From the NCBI GenBank assembly GCA_963714155.1, contig OY970236.1, positions 1,364,001 through 1,428,000 on the forward strand: a DNA stretch of 64,000 nt. The letters run 5' to 3'. The notes under the pieces were generated by a model. The model worked only from the letters and a program-made list of their open reading frames with translations, searched no databases and was not told the origin of the DNA. The stretch is from VRUE01 sp963714155. GTDB taxonomy: Bacteria > Actinomycetota > Thermoleophilia > Solirubrobacterales > 70-9. Positions 7,305 to 15,380 of the stretch are shown in pieces (the first letter of the stretch is position 1; each line of letters opens with the position of its first letter). Position numbers and translations under genes: made by a program.

Positions 7305-9141
7305 CGACCGACTCGAGGAAAGAGCTGCCGAGGTAGGACTCGACCACGGCGCGGTCGGCCTGGACCTCGTTCGGGGTTCCGAGTCGCAGCGTCTTGCCGT
7401 CGTCGAGCACCTGCACCCGCGAGCAGAGCGGCATGACGATGCTCATGTCGTGCTCGATCAGCAGGATTCCGCAGCCGAAGTCGGCCAGGACGCCGCGCAG
7501 GATCCCGACCAGCTCGTCGCATTCGGCTTCGTTCAGTCCGGCGGCCGGCTCGTCGAGCAGGAGGTAGCGGGGCCGGATCGCGAGCGCGCGGGCGATCCCG
7601 AGCAGGCGCTGGCTGCCCGGCGGCAGCGAGCCGGCGGGTCGGGTCGCCTGCTCGAGCAGGTTGAGGCGGCGGAGCACATCGGCTGCGACCGCGACCGCCT
7701 CTCGCCTACTTGCGCCCATGCCCATCGCGCCGACGGCCACGCTCTCGAGGCCGCTCAGCTCGGGGAAGGGGAGGGCGGCCTGGAAAGTGCGCCCCAGGCC
7801 GTCGCGGGCGAGGCGCGCCGGCGAGCGCCCGCTGACTTCGACACCGTCCAGCGAGACGGTCCCTGAGTCGGGAGCCTGGAAGCCGCTGAGGACGTTGACG
7901 AGCGTCGTCTTGCCAGCCCCGTTCGGGCCGATCAAGCCGAGCGCCTCTCCGGGCTCGAGCACGAGGTCGACGTCCTCGAGCACCTGCAGGCCGGCGAAGG
8001 CAAGCGATACGCCCTCGGCACGCAGGGCGCCAGCTGGCGTTCGGTCGAGCGCCGCCGTGCCTGAATCGGCTGGGCCCGGTTCTGGCGGCGGCGCGGGTGC
8101 GCTGATGCCAAGTCGGTGCAGCCAGGGCAGCTCACCGGCCTCCCGACCGCCGCTCAACCCGTTCGGCATCGCGATCATCGTCCCCAGCAGGATCAGGCCG
8201 AGGCCGATCGCGGCAAGGCCGGGGGCTTCGCCGATAGGGATCACCCCAAAGAGGCTGGCGCCGTCCTCGAAGCCCCGCAGCAGCTCGTTGACCAGCGCGA
8301 TCGTGATCGCCCCGACCACCGCCCCGAGGACGCTGCGGGCGCCGCCGACTACCAGCATCGTCATCGTCGTTACGGTCGCGCCGAAATAAAAGGTGGTGGG
8401 ATTGAGCACGCCGGATTGGTGCACCGCAAGCGCACCGCCGATTCCACACAGTGCGCCGCTGATGCCGAAGGCGATCAGTCGCTCCCTGATCACGCCGATC
8501 CCGATCGAGCGCGCGGCGACCTCGTCCTCGCGGGTCGCCTGCAGGCGATAGCCACTGGCCGACCACTTGAACACCAGCGCCGCGACCACCGCAGCGGTCG
8601 CCCAGAGCCCCGCCGACTCGACGCTGGTCGTGGTCGGGATGCTGACCAGGCCGCTGCTGCCTCCGGTGACGCGGTCCCAGTTGGCGACGACGTTGTAGGC
8701 GACGATCAGGAAGGCGAAGGTGGAGATCGGGATCGCCAGGGTGGAAGTGCGCATCAAGGGCAGGCCGATCACGATCGCGAGCAGGCCGGAGAACGCGGCG
8801 GCGATCAGGGTTGAGAGCAGCGGGCTGAGGTGGGCGTCGGCGATGGTGTCCGGCAGGCCGGGCGTCTGCAGCAGGGCGAAGGCCGCCGGCAGGGTGAGGA
8901 ATGCCGCGATATAGGCGCCGGCCGTGGCGAAGCCCAGCTGTCCGAACGAGTAAACGCCGCTGTTGCCGACGAAGACCTGCAGACCGATGACGACGATCAG
9001 GTTGCAGAGGATCAGGGTGACGGTGCCCTGCAGGGAGGGCGTGCCGTTGGCGCCGACTATGACGGTGATCGCGATCAGGGTCAGGGGCACCAGCAGCGAA
9101 GCCGCTGTGGACTGAGGTGTGCGAAAGCGGGGACGGCTCAC
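7297..9141 (-). CDS. LivM permease - LivG ATPase fusion
   Basis: A 614-residue fusion. Residues about 1-335 are a LivM-type inner-membrane permease with about eight to ten hydrophobic segments (QVFVGNSGVYSFGQLGFATAGAY is the family hallmark region). A Pro/Gly/Ala linker follows at about 345-365, then a LivG-type ATPase with Walker A GPNGAGKTT, Walker B LLLDEPAAGLN and H-loop LIEHDM. The signature motif, normally LSYGQ or LSGGQ, reads LPPGS. ABC dimers need one good signature per ATP site, so one site may be weak. The start is GTG, overlapping the livH stop as GTGA. LivM-LivG fusions occur in some actinobacteria and proteobacteria. Confidence 0.9.
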   Translation of the reverse strand: MSRPRFRTPQSTAASLLVPLTLIAITVIVGANGTPSLQGTVTLILCNLIVVIGLQVFVGNSGVYSFGQLGFATAGAYIAAFLTLPAAFALLQTPGLPDTIADAHLSPLLSTLIAAAFSGLLAIVIGLPLMRTSTLAIPISTFAFLIVAYNVVANWDRVTGGSSGLVSIPTTTSVESAGLWATAAVVAALVFKWSASGYRLQATREDEVAARSIGIGVIRERLIAFGISGALCGIGGALAVHQSGVLNPTTFYFGATVTTMTMLVVGGARSVLGAVVGAITIALVNELLRGFEDGASLFGVIPIGEAPGLAAIGLGLILLGTMIAMPNGLSGGREAGELPWLHRLGISAPAPPPEPGPADSGTAALDRTPAGALRAEGVSLAFAGLQVLEDVDLVLEPGEALGLIGPNGAGKTTLVNVLSGFQAPDSGTVSLDGVEVSGRSPARLARDGLGRTFQAALPFPELSGLESVAVGAMGMGASRREAVAVAADVLRRLNLLEQATRPAGSLPPGSQRLLGIARALAIRPRYLLLDEPAAGLNEAECDELVGILRGVLADFGCGILLIEHDMSIVMPLCSRVQVLDDGKTLRLGTPNEVQADRAVVESYLGSSFLESVDA

Positions 9142-10022
9142 ACCCGCGCCCTGCCGATCTCTCCGCCAAGCAGGCCGTGTGGGCGGAAGATCAGGATCAG
9201 CACCGGGAAGGTGAAGACGATCGCATCGCGGAACGGCACCAGGTCCTCGGGCAGGTAAACGCCGAGCAGGGAGGAGAGGGCCCCGAGCAGCAGGCCACCG
9301 ATCACCGCACCGAACATCCTGCCGAAGCCGCCGATTACAACCGCGACGAAGCCGACCAGGACTGGGGTGAGGCCCATCGTTGGCGATACCTGGCCGGTCT
9401 GCATCACCAGCAGCACGCCGACCGCGGCGGCGAGTGCGCCGCTGATCGCGAAGGCGATCGCGATCACCCGGTTGGCGCGGACGCCGAGCAGGCGCGCCAT
9501 CTCGAAGTTCTCCGCCGCCGCCCGCATCGCCAGGCCGGTGCGAGTTCGGTAGAGCAGCCAGCCAAGGCTGGCGAGAACGAACGCCGTGAGCCCGAGGGTG
9601 AGGAACTCCAGGTTCGGGACCGAGATGCTGCCGATGCTGGTCGATTCGCTGAGCGCGGCCGGGGTCTCGACCGATTGGGCGCGGGCGTCCACCGCCACGG
9701 TGACGATGTTCTGCAGGATTGCCGCAACCGCCAGCGAGGTGACGAGCTGGGCCGAGAGGTCGGCGTTACGGACCGGCCGGAAAGCCACGCGCTCGGCGAG
9801 CAGCGCGATCGCGATCCCGGTCAGCAGGGCGGCCGCCACCGCCGCGGCGAAGGGCAGCCCGGCGAAGGCGAAGAGGGCGTAGGCGGCGAGCATGATGAAC
9901 TCGCCGTGGGCGAAGTTCATCATCCCCATCACGGTGTAGACGAGGGTGATGCCGAGCGCGATCAGCGCGTAGAGGCTGCCGAGAGCGAGGGCATCGATCA
10001 GGTTCTGGCCCAGCTCGGTCAC
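9138..10022 (-). CDS. livH: Branched-chain-type ABC transporter permease
   Basis: A 294-residue membrane protein of the LivH type with about eight hydrophobic helices. The family block GSLYALIALGITLVYTVMGMMNFAHGEF sits at the N-terminus (residues about 15-42), and GGFGRMFGAVIGGLLLG near 225. It forms the translocation pore with the LivM half of the next gene. It begins with GTG overlapping the TAG stop of the GntR gene by one base, and ends overlapping the fusion gene, so regulator and transporter share one transcript. Confidence 0.92.
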   Translation of the reverse strand: MTELGQNLIDALALGSLYALIALGITLVYTVMGMMNFAHGEFIMLAAYALFAFAGLPFAAAVAAALLTGIAIALLAERVAFRPVRNADLSAQLVTSLAVAAILQNIVTVAVDARAQSVETPAALSESTSIGSISVPNLEFLTLGLTAFVLASLGWLLYRTRTGLAMRAAAENFEMARLLGVRANRVIAIAFAISGALAAAVGVLLVMQTGQVSPTMGLTPVLVGFVAVVIGGFGRMFGAVIGGLLLGALSSLLGVYLPEDLVPFRDAIVFTFPVLILIFRPHGLLGGEIGRARV

Positions 10023-10822
10023 TAGCTGAGGTCAAAGGCAAGCTGGGCGCTGTCGGCGCGGTAGATCAGGCGAGCGAACTCCAGCGGGCGCTCTGGTTCG
10101 GATGCCTCGATGCGGCCGAACTGGACGAAGCGGCCCATCAGCGCTGGCTCCCCGGCGGTGGCGCCAACCTGGGTGGAGCCCCACTCGCCGAAGAAGGTGT
10201 GCTCGATCGAGACGGTGGCGCGGGTGAGGTTCAGCCCGTCAGGAGGGGGTGGCTCCTCGCCGGCCGCCAGCGCTCGGGCGATCGGCAGGAACCAGGGCAC
10301 GTGGGCGACCCTCGAGTAGGAGTCGACCAGGCAGACCGAGGGCTCGCCAACGTCGACGATCGCGGTCACGTGGGCGATCTGGGTTTCCTGATCCTCGATC
10401 TCGAGGAAGTGCGAAACGATGTGATCGGGCAGGTGTTCGCCGGCGTTGCGAACGGCGATCGGTCGGTCGTGATGGCCTTCCAGCCAGAGCCGGACCAGTC
10501 CCGCCACCTCGATCTCGCGCCGCGGCGGCGCGACGAAGGCACCCGAGCCCTTGATCCGGTAGATCGCCCCATCGCCGACGAGGAGATCAAGCGCCGGCCG
10601 GATCACGGCGCGGGAGACGCCGAACTCTTCTTCGATCTCGCGCTCGGAGGCAAAGCGCGTGCCGGCCTCCCAGTCGCCAACCTCGAGCATGACCTTTATC
10701 GCCGCCGCCAGCTGGAAATAAAGGGGTACATCACTGTTGCGGTCAAGCCGGCGGCTGCTGGCCAGGGGGACGTCAGAGAATCGCTTCGGTCGACCCTGGC
10801 CGGGTGATGAGGGTTTGACCAT
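10022..10822 (-). CDS. GntR-family regulator with UTRA-type effector domain
   Basis: About 266 residues. The N-terminal winged helix (residues about 25-95) has the GntR/HutC layout: PLYFQLAAAIKVML, then ASEREIEEEFGVSRAVIRPALDLLVGDGAIYRIKGSGAFV. The C-terminal half fits a UTRA ligand-binding fold. I start at ATG 10822, with AGGGGG six bases upstream; an in-frame ATG at 10894 lacks a ribosome site. As the first gene of the liv/Rieske operon it probably autoregulates and senses the imported compound. The 120-base gap to the divergent DUF892 gene holds an ACTTCG...CGAAGT inverted pair that could be part of its operator; this is weak. Confidence 0.88.
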   Translation of the reverse strand: MVKPSSPGQGRPKRFSDVPLASSRRLDRNSDVPLYFQLAAAIKVMLEVGDWEAGTRFASEREIEEEFGVSRAVIRPALDLLVGDGAIYRIKGSGAFVAPPRREIEVAGLVRLWLEGHHDRPIAVRNAGEHLPDHIVSHFLEIEDQETQIAHVTAIVDVGEPSVCLVDSYSRVAHVPWFLPIARALAAGEEPPPPDGLNLTRATVSIEHTFFGEWGSTQVGATAGEPALMGRFVQFGRIEASEPERPLEFARLIYRADSAQLAFDLS

Positions 10823-10946
10823 GAGCCCCCTGAGGATACTTCGATTTAACCCAGTATTCGGAGCGAAGTGCGAGGTAGGTGAGAGTTCGAACAAGCGATC
10901 GCCCGGGTAAGCGGTGCGGACGAGCGAAAACGACTAGAGGAGCGCA

Positions 10947-11510
10947 ATGGCAGATCTGAACGAGCGAGACGCGAAGCTGATCCAGTACTTGAGTGAGGCT
11001 TACGGTAAGGAGCGCGAGCTGGAAACGGCTTTGGAGGCCCACATTGCAATGACGACCAAGGCGCCGTACAAAAAACGCCTCAAACAGCACCTGCGCGAGA
11101 CCAAAGCGCACGCCAAGGGAGTCGAACGACGGATCAAAAAACTTGGCGGCGGCGGGCAGCTGAAACAAACGGCGGTCGGCAAGGCGATGGCTGCGGCCAA
11201 GGGCCCACTGCACATGATCCGCGGCAGTGGCGAGCAGGAGAAGATGCTGAAGAACGCCAAGACCGAGTACTTCAACGAGCATGAGGAGATCGCCACCTAC
11301 CTGGCGATCGAGGTCCTCGCCGAACGGGTCGGCGATCGCGATACGGCCAAGTTGGCGAAGGGGATCCGGCGCGAGGAGGAACGGATGGCAAAGTTCCTCG
11401 AGGGTCAGATCAAATCGCTGACCGGAGCTGTGGTCAGCGCGGAGGTGCCGGCTGCCCAGCGCAAAGCGGCAACGCGCAAACGTAAACGGCCGGCGGCGAA
11501 AAGCCGCTAG
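10947..11510 (+). CDS. DUF892 / YciF-type ferritin-like protein
   Basis: A 187-residue helical protein of the DUF892 (YciF) family. It has the start ERDAKLIQYLSEAYGKERELETAL, the second helix KKRLKQHLRETKAHAKGVERRIKKLGG and later EYFNEHEEIATYLAIEVLAERVGD, with Glu and His spaced as in ferritin-like four-helix bundles. Family members respond to stress; metal binding is probable and catalysis unknown. The last 30 residues are a Lys/Arg/Ala-rich tail (AATRKRKRPAAKSR), as in several actinobacterial homologues. GAGGAG precedes the ATG. The tail overlaps the convergent gene by 4 bases. Confidence 0.85.
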   Translation: MADLNERDAKLIQYLSEAYGKERELETALEAHIAMTTKAPYKKRLKQHLRETKAHAKGVERRIKKLGGGGQLKQTAVGKAMAAAKGPLHMIRGSGEQEKMLKNAKTEYFNEHEEIATYLAIEVLAERVGDRDTAKLAKGIRREEERMAKFLEGQIKSLTGAVVSAEVPAAQRKAATRKRKRPAAKSR

Positions 11511-11977
11511 CGCTCGAGGGCGGCGGCCGCGAGTCGGTGCAGGTCATCGACCGCGGCTCGTTGCTCCGCCGCGCGTGCGCTCAGTTGCTCGAGGTCGATT
11601 CCGAGGTCCTGTCCCAGCTTGAGCTCGGCGAGGACCTGCCAGAGGCCGATCTTGCCGGTGATGCCGATCAGCAGGCCCTCCAGCTCGATCAATCGACTCA
11701 GGGGGGAGTAGCCCCGCAGCTGGCCGTTCAGCTTGAGGCGTCCCAGCTTCTCCATCACCCAGGCGCCGGCCGGCTTGACCTGGCTCCGCGAGTACCCGAG
11801 CCGCTTGATGATCTGCTCGAGGGTGGCGCGGTCCGCTTCGATTTCCTCGCAGACCTGGCGCAGCGGTGCGCCGTAGGTGGGGTTCCCCTCGTTGCTCGCG
11901 CGCAGCCGCCGCGCCAGCTCGACCCCGCCGGTGGCGCCGGCGAGATGGTCGTTGAGGTAGATCTCGAGATGGGGCAC
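11507..11977 (-). CDS. Conserved helical protein of unknown function
   Basis: A 156-residue, almost entirely helical protein with no signal peptide. It opens with LEIYLNDHLAGATGGVELARRL, has an acidic-residue helix CEEIEADRATLEQIIKRLG, and a Gly-rich middle LLIGITGKIGLWQVLAEL. I recognise the pattern as a hypothetical family common in actinobacteria, resembling a ferritin-like or bacterial four-helix protein, but I cannot name a function. It converges with the DUF892 gene with a 4-base overlap. There is no clear operon partner upstream. Confidence 0.65.
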   Translation of the reverse strand: MPHLEIYLNDHLAGATGGVELARRLRASNEGNPTYGAPLRQVCEEIEADRATLEQIIKRLGYSRSQVKPAGAWVMEKLGRLKLNGQLRGYSPLSRLIELEGLLIGITGKIGLWQVLAELKLGQDLGIDLEQLSARAAEQRAAVDDLHRLAAAALER

Positions 11978-12043
11978 GAGCTAATGGCTACCCCGATCGG
12001 GCTGCGGCGAACAACTCGTGGCCCCGAGGGCTACCGTCCCGGC

Positions 12044-12706
12044 ATGGCTCCCACCCTCGACGAGCTCACCGTCGCCGATGCGCCCGCGGCTTGGCGGGCC
12101 TGTGGGTTCGAGGTCGACGGTGACGTGTGCCTCGTCGGCGACGTTCGGATCCGGCTGGCGCCGAGCGATGCCGGGAAGGGGCTGACGGGGTGGTCGCTCC
12201 GCGATCTCGAGACGACCGAGCTCGACGGCCTGGCGACCGCGCAGTCGGAGCGCCCTTCGCCAAGCGCGCGCCCGGTTCATCCCAACGGCGTCACCGCGCT
12301 CGACCACGTGGTCGCGATCAGCTCGGACCTCGATCGCACCGTCGCCGCCCTGCAGGCTGCTGGCCTGGACCTGCGCCGCATCCGCGAGGAGCCGACTCCC
12401 GCCGGAGCGCCCCGCCAGGCCTTTTTCCGGCTCGGCGAGCCGATCCTCGAGGTCGTGCAGGCGCCGGCCGAGGCGATCGAGCGAACCGGGGGAGATCGCC
12501 CCGCCTTCTTCTGGGGCCTCGCCTTCGTTGCCCCCGACCTCGACTCCACCGTCGCCACGCTCGGCGATCGGGTCAGCGAGGCGCGCGCCGCCGTCCAGCC
12601 CGGCCGCCGTATCGCCACCCTGCGCCGCGCCGCCGGCCTCTCGCTGCCGGTGGCGTTGATCACGCCGCCGCTCAGCCCTCAGCGGCTGGCGGACGCAGGT
12701 CCTTGA
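12044..12706 (+). CDS. VOC-superfamily (glyoxalase-fold) protein
   Basis: A 220-residue protein with two VOC modules: an N-terminal part of about 80 residues that is degenerate, then a clear module starting GVTALDHVVAISSDLDRTVAALQAAGLDLRRIRE, with PRQAFFRLGEPILEVVQ and LAFVAPDLDST. Such proteins often bind a metal through His and Glu pairs; His86-type (LDHV) and Glu (ILEVVQ) candidates are present. The substrate is unknown. It starts at ATG 12044 because upstream sequence in the frame lacks family similarity. The 3' end overlaps the convergent DUF488 gene by 35 bases. Confidence 0.8.
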   Translation: MAPTLDELTVADAPAAWRACGFEVDGDVCLVGDVRIRLAPSDAGKGLTGWSLRDLETTELDGLATAQSERPSPSARPVHPNGVTALDHVVAISSDLDRTVAALQAAGLDLRRIREEPTPAGAPRQAFFRLGEPILEVVQAPAEAIERTGGDRPAFFWGLAFVAPDLDSTVATLGDRVSEARAAVQPGRRIATLRRAAGLSLPVALITPPLSPQRLADAGP

Positions 12707-13166
12707 CGGTAAAGCCCCAGTCGCTCTGCAACCGCGCCGCGATCAGCGAGCGGTGGCAGGCTTCCGGGTCGCGCTCGACGCAGAGCAGCGCCGCGCTGGA
12801 GCCGCCGATCCACTTCACGATCGGGGCCAGATCCACCCGGTCGAGGATCTGCTCGGTGTAGCCGCTGGTGTACTCGGGCGCGAGCACCGTGCGCGAGCGC
12901 TTGCCCTCGCCGCGCTCCGCGTCAGCGCGGTACTGGGCCTGTCGCAGCTCTGTCGTCGGCGCCAGCTCCCTCAGGTGCGAGTAGCCGATTCCCGCTGCGT
13001 CCAAGGAGTCCTGAAGGCGCCGGGCGTTGGCCCAGGCGTACTCGCTGCCGCGCACGCCGCGTCGCTGCCGCACGTCGAGCACCAGCTCAACCCCCGCGTC
13101 GGTGAGGGTCGCCAGGAATGCCTCGCGGTCGAAGCCGTAGACGCCGATCGTCGCGATCGCTGCCAC
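12672..13166 (-). CDS. DUF488 family protein
   Basis: A 164-residue DUF488 protein. It has the opening TIGVYGFDREAFLATLTDAGVELVLDVR, the middle LQDSLDAAGIGYSHLRELAPT and the end LLCVERDPEACHRSLIAARL, which carries the conserved Cys-x6-Cys-His-Arg. The family has no firmly established activity; the Cys/His cluster suggests metal or nucleic-acid contact. It lies tail-to-tail over the VOC gene and 18 bases downstream of the SDR gene stop on the same strand, so the two could be cotranscribed with the SDR gene first. Confidence 0.85.
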   Translation of the reverse strand: MAAIATIGVYGFDREAFLATLTDAGVELVLDVRQRRGVRGSEYAWANARRLQDSLDAAGIGYSHLRELAPTTELRQAQYRADAERGEGKRSRTVLAPEYTSGYTEQILDRVDLAPIVKWIGGSSAALLCVERDPEACHRSLIAARLQSDWGFTVKDLRPPAAEG

Positions 13167-13184
13167 CTCGCTCGTCCCTCCCGC

Positions 13185-13949
13185 TCAGCCCACCTGCTCG
13201 GTCGGGCGGATCAGGACCTCGTTGAGCGAGACGTGCCAGGGACGGGTAACGGCGTAGGCGATCGCGTCGGCGATGTCGGTGGCCTCGAGCGTCTTCATAT
13301 CGACGAAGCGCTCGCGCACTTGCTCCCGCACTCCGTCGCGGAGGTGGTCGGTGAGCTCGGTGTCAACAGCGCCGGGCTCGATGATCGTCGAGCGGACTTT
13401 GCGCTTGGCGAACTCCTGGCGGAAGGACTCGCTGAAGGCGCCGACCCCGTGCTTGGTCAGGTTGTAGACGCCCGAGCCGGAGCGGGCGATGCGGCCGGCG
13501 ACCGAGCTGATGTTGACCACGTCGGCACAGCCGCGATCCGAGTTCTCGGCGGCGGCGAGCAGGTGGGGGAGGGCGGCGTGGGTGGTGTTGATCAGGCCCT
13601 TGAGGTTGAGGTCGATCATCCGGTCCCACTCCTCCGTCGGCGCGTTCTCGATCGGCCCCAGCAGCATCTGGCCGGCGTTGTTGACGACGATGTCGAGCCG
13701 GCCCAGCTCGTCGACGGTGCGCTCGACGGCGACGATCGCCTGCTCCTGGTCGGTGATGTCGGACTGGATCGCCAGCGCCGTATGCCCGGCGCCGCCGATC
13801 TCGCTGGCCAGGTGCTCGAGCCGTTCCAGCCGGCGGGCCGCCACGGCTACCTTTGCTCCCTGGGCGGCGAGCGCCCGCGCGGTTGCCTCGCCGATGCCGC
13901 TGCTGGCCCCGGTGATCAGTGCGACGGTGCCGTTAAGTGGGGTTGTCAT
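13185..13949 (-). CDS. Short-chain dehydrogenase/reductase
   Basis: A 254-residue classical SDR with the Rossmann motif TGASSGIG (residues 13-20), NNAG (90-93), catalytic Ser at VVNISS (148/149), Tyr162 and Lys166 in YNLTK. Arg39 in the AARR segment favours NADP(H). It is close to the YdfG/serine 3-dehydrogenase subgroup; the substrate is not predictable. I start at ATG 13949, preceded by GAAAGGACG; a further in-frame ATG 45 bases upstream has no ribosome site. Confidence 0.9.
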   Translation of the reverse strand: MTTPLNGTVALITGASSGIGEATARALAAQGAKVAVAARRLERLEHLASEIGGAGHTALAIQSDITDQEQAIVAVERTVDELGRLDIVVNNAGQMLLGPIENAPTEEWDRMIDLNLKGLINTTHAALPHLLAAAENSDRGCADVVNISSVAGRIARSGSGVYNLTKHGVGAFSESFRQEFAKRKVRSTIIEPGAVDTELTDHLRDGVREQVRERFVDMKTLEATDIADAIAYAVTRPWHVSLNEVLIRPTEQVG

Positions 13950-14051
13950 CGACGTCCTTTCGCTCGTTTCACGGTCAGCCGCTGCGGCTCTCAAACTACT
14001 CCCCGAGTTTTGCCCGCCTCAAGCATTGGGGTGAGGGGTCGATGAGACACG

Positions 14052-15335
14052 ATGCGAACTCGCGAAGCTATTTCCGGTGCCCTGCAAAACCGCCTGCTGC
14101 CTGCGCTGGCCCTCGTGATCGCGCTGGCGCTGGTCGGGCCGGCGGCATCGGTGGCCGCTCCGGCGCCCTCCGTCCTCACCTTCAAGACGGTCGAGATCGG
14201 CGCCCCGGGGAACCCTTCGGTGGGGATCGTTCCGTTCACAGACGCCGTCTACTCCTCCTGCGCCGCAGTCGTACCGGCCGAAAAACAGCCTCCCTGTCAG
14301 CAGGTGGGCAGTGTCGACTACCGCTACGGCATCGGCCAGCTCGAGGTCACGGTTCCGCAGTACGTGGCGTTCCTCAACACCGCCGACCCGGCGGGACGCA
14401 ACCCTCACAAGCTCTACAGCGACACCGAGAGCTCGGCGGAATGGCCCAAGTACGGTCAGATCGACTTCTCGGCCGATTCCCCCGCCGGGCATCACTACAC
14501 CGTGGCCTCGCCTGAGTGGGCCGACAAGCCCTACGGCTTCGCCAACTTCCTGCGCTCCGCCCGCTTTGCCAACTCCCTCTACAACGGCCAGGTCCTTTCC
14601 CGCAAGGCCAGCTCCGCCGGCAACCTCCAGTACGTCACCTATCGGGTGCGCCTCTCGCGCCAGACCGAGAAAGGGATGTACGAGATGAGCAAGCGGGCGA
14701 CGACCCGGGGCCACAAGTCCGGTTTCGTGATTCCGAGCCAAGACGAGTGGATCAAGGCCGCCTACTACGACCCCAACGGTGGGGGTACGTACTCCTACTG
14801 GCAGTACCCGACCAACCCCGGCAAGTTCGGCGACGAAGGGGCCAACGCTCCCCACGAAGCGACGCTGGATCCGAAGACCGGCGATGTCACCAATGCCTCG
14901 GCGCAGCCGCTGGCGATCTTCCACACCCCCGAAGCGACGCCGGCGCCGAGCTGGTGCCCGGCCGCTTTCAGCAGCGAAGCCTGCTCTACGGAGAATCCCC
15001 TGGGGATCAAGCCGTCGACCTATGAAAAGGCCTACCAGGGCAGCCTCGGCTCGGTCGCTCAAGCAAAGACCACTTCACCCTGGGGCACCCTTGACCAGGG
15101 CGGCAACGCGGTCGAGTGGACGGACACGATTACGGCGCCGCCCTCCGGTCGCAGCGGTGCCCACGGCCGGGTCTGGCGACGGCTGCACGGCGGCATCTCC
15201 AACGCCCCCGTCTACCAGCTGTGGCTCTCGGCGGTTGGCCTGCAACCGCAGGACAACACCTTCTACACCGCCACCTATCCCTGGCTGGGGATTCGCATCG
15301 GTGTGCTCGGCAACCTCAAAGTAAGCAAGCGCTAA
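14052..15335 (+). CDS. Secreted FGE-fold (SUMF1-type) protein lacking the active-site cysteines
   Basis: A 427-residue exported protein. An N-terminal signal peptide (residues about 14-37) is followed by a formylglycine-generating-enzyme/SUMF1 fold: GIGQLEVTVPQYVAFLNTAD, FVIPSQDEWIKAAYYDPNGGG, SPWGTLDQGGNAVEWTD. In true FGE the C-terminal block carries two copper-binding cysteines about five residues apart. Here that block (VWRRLHGGISNAPVYQLWL) has none. It is therefore probably not an active FGE, although a Cys-type sulfatase lies two genes downstream. A structural, sugar-binding or surface role is possible. The four other Cys residues could form disulfides outside the cell. Confidence 0.8.
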   Translation: MRTREAISGALQNRLLPALALVIALALVGPAASVAAPAPSVLTFKTVEIGAPGNPSVGIVPFTDAVYSSCAAVVPAEKQPPCQQVGSVDYRYGIGQLEVTVPQYVAFLNTADPAGRNPHKLYSDTESSAEWPKYGQIDFSADSPAGHHYTVASPEWADKPYGFANFLRSARFANSLYNGQVLSRKASSAGNLQYVTYRVRLSRQTEKGMYEMSKRATTRGHKSGFVIPSQDEWIKAAYYDPNGGGTYSYWQYPTNPGKFGDEGANAPHEATLDPKTGDVTNASAQPLAIFHTPEATPAPSWCPAAFSSEACSTENPLGIKPSTYEKAYQGSLGSVAQAKTTSPWGTLDQGGNAVEWTDTITAPPSGRSGAHGRVWRRLHGGISNAPVYQLWLSAVGLQPQDNTFYTATYPWLGIRIGVLGNLKVSKR

Positions 15336-15380
15336 TAAGCAGGCAGGGCGTGTCCGCGGGGCGGAATAGGCTCGCCCCGC

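Noticed and set aside
14052..15335. Functional formylglycine-generating enzyme
   Set aside because: The two active-site cysteines in the C-terminal block are absent.
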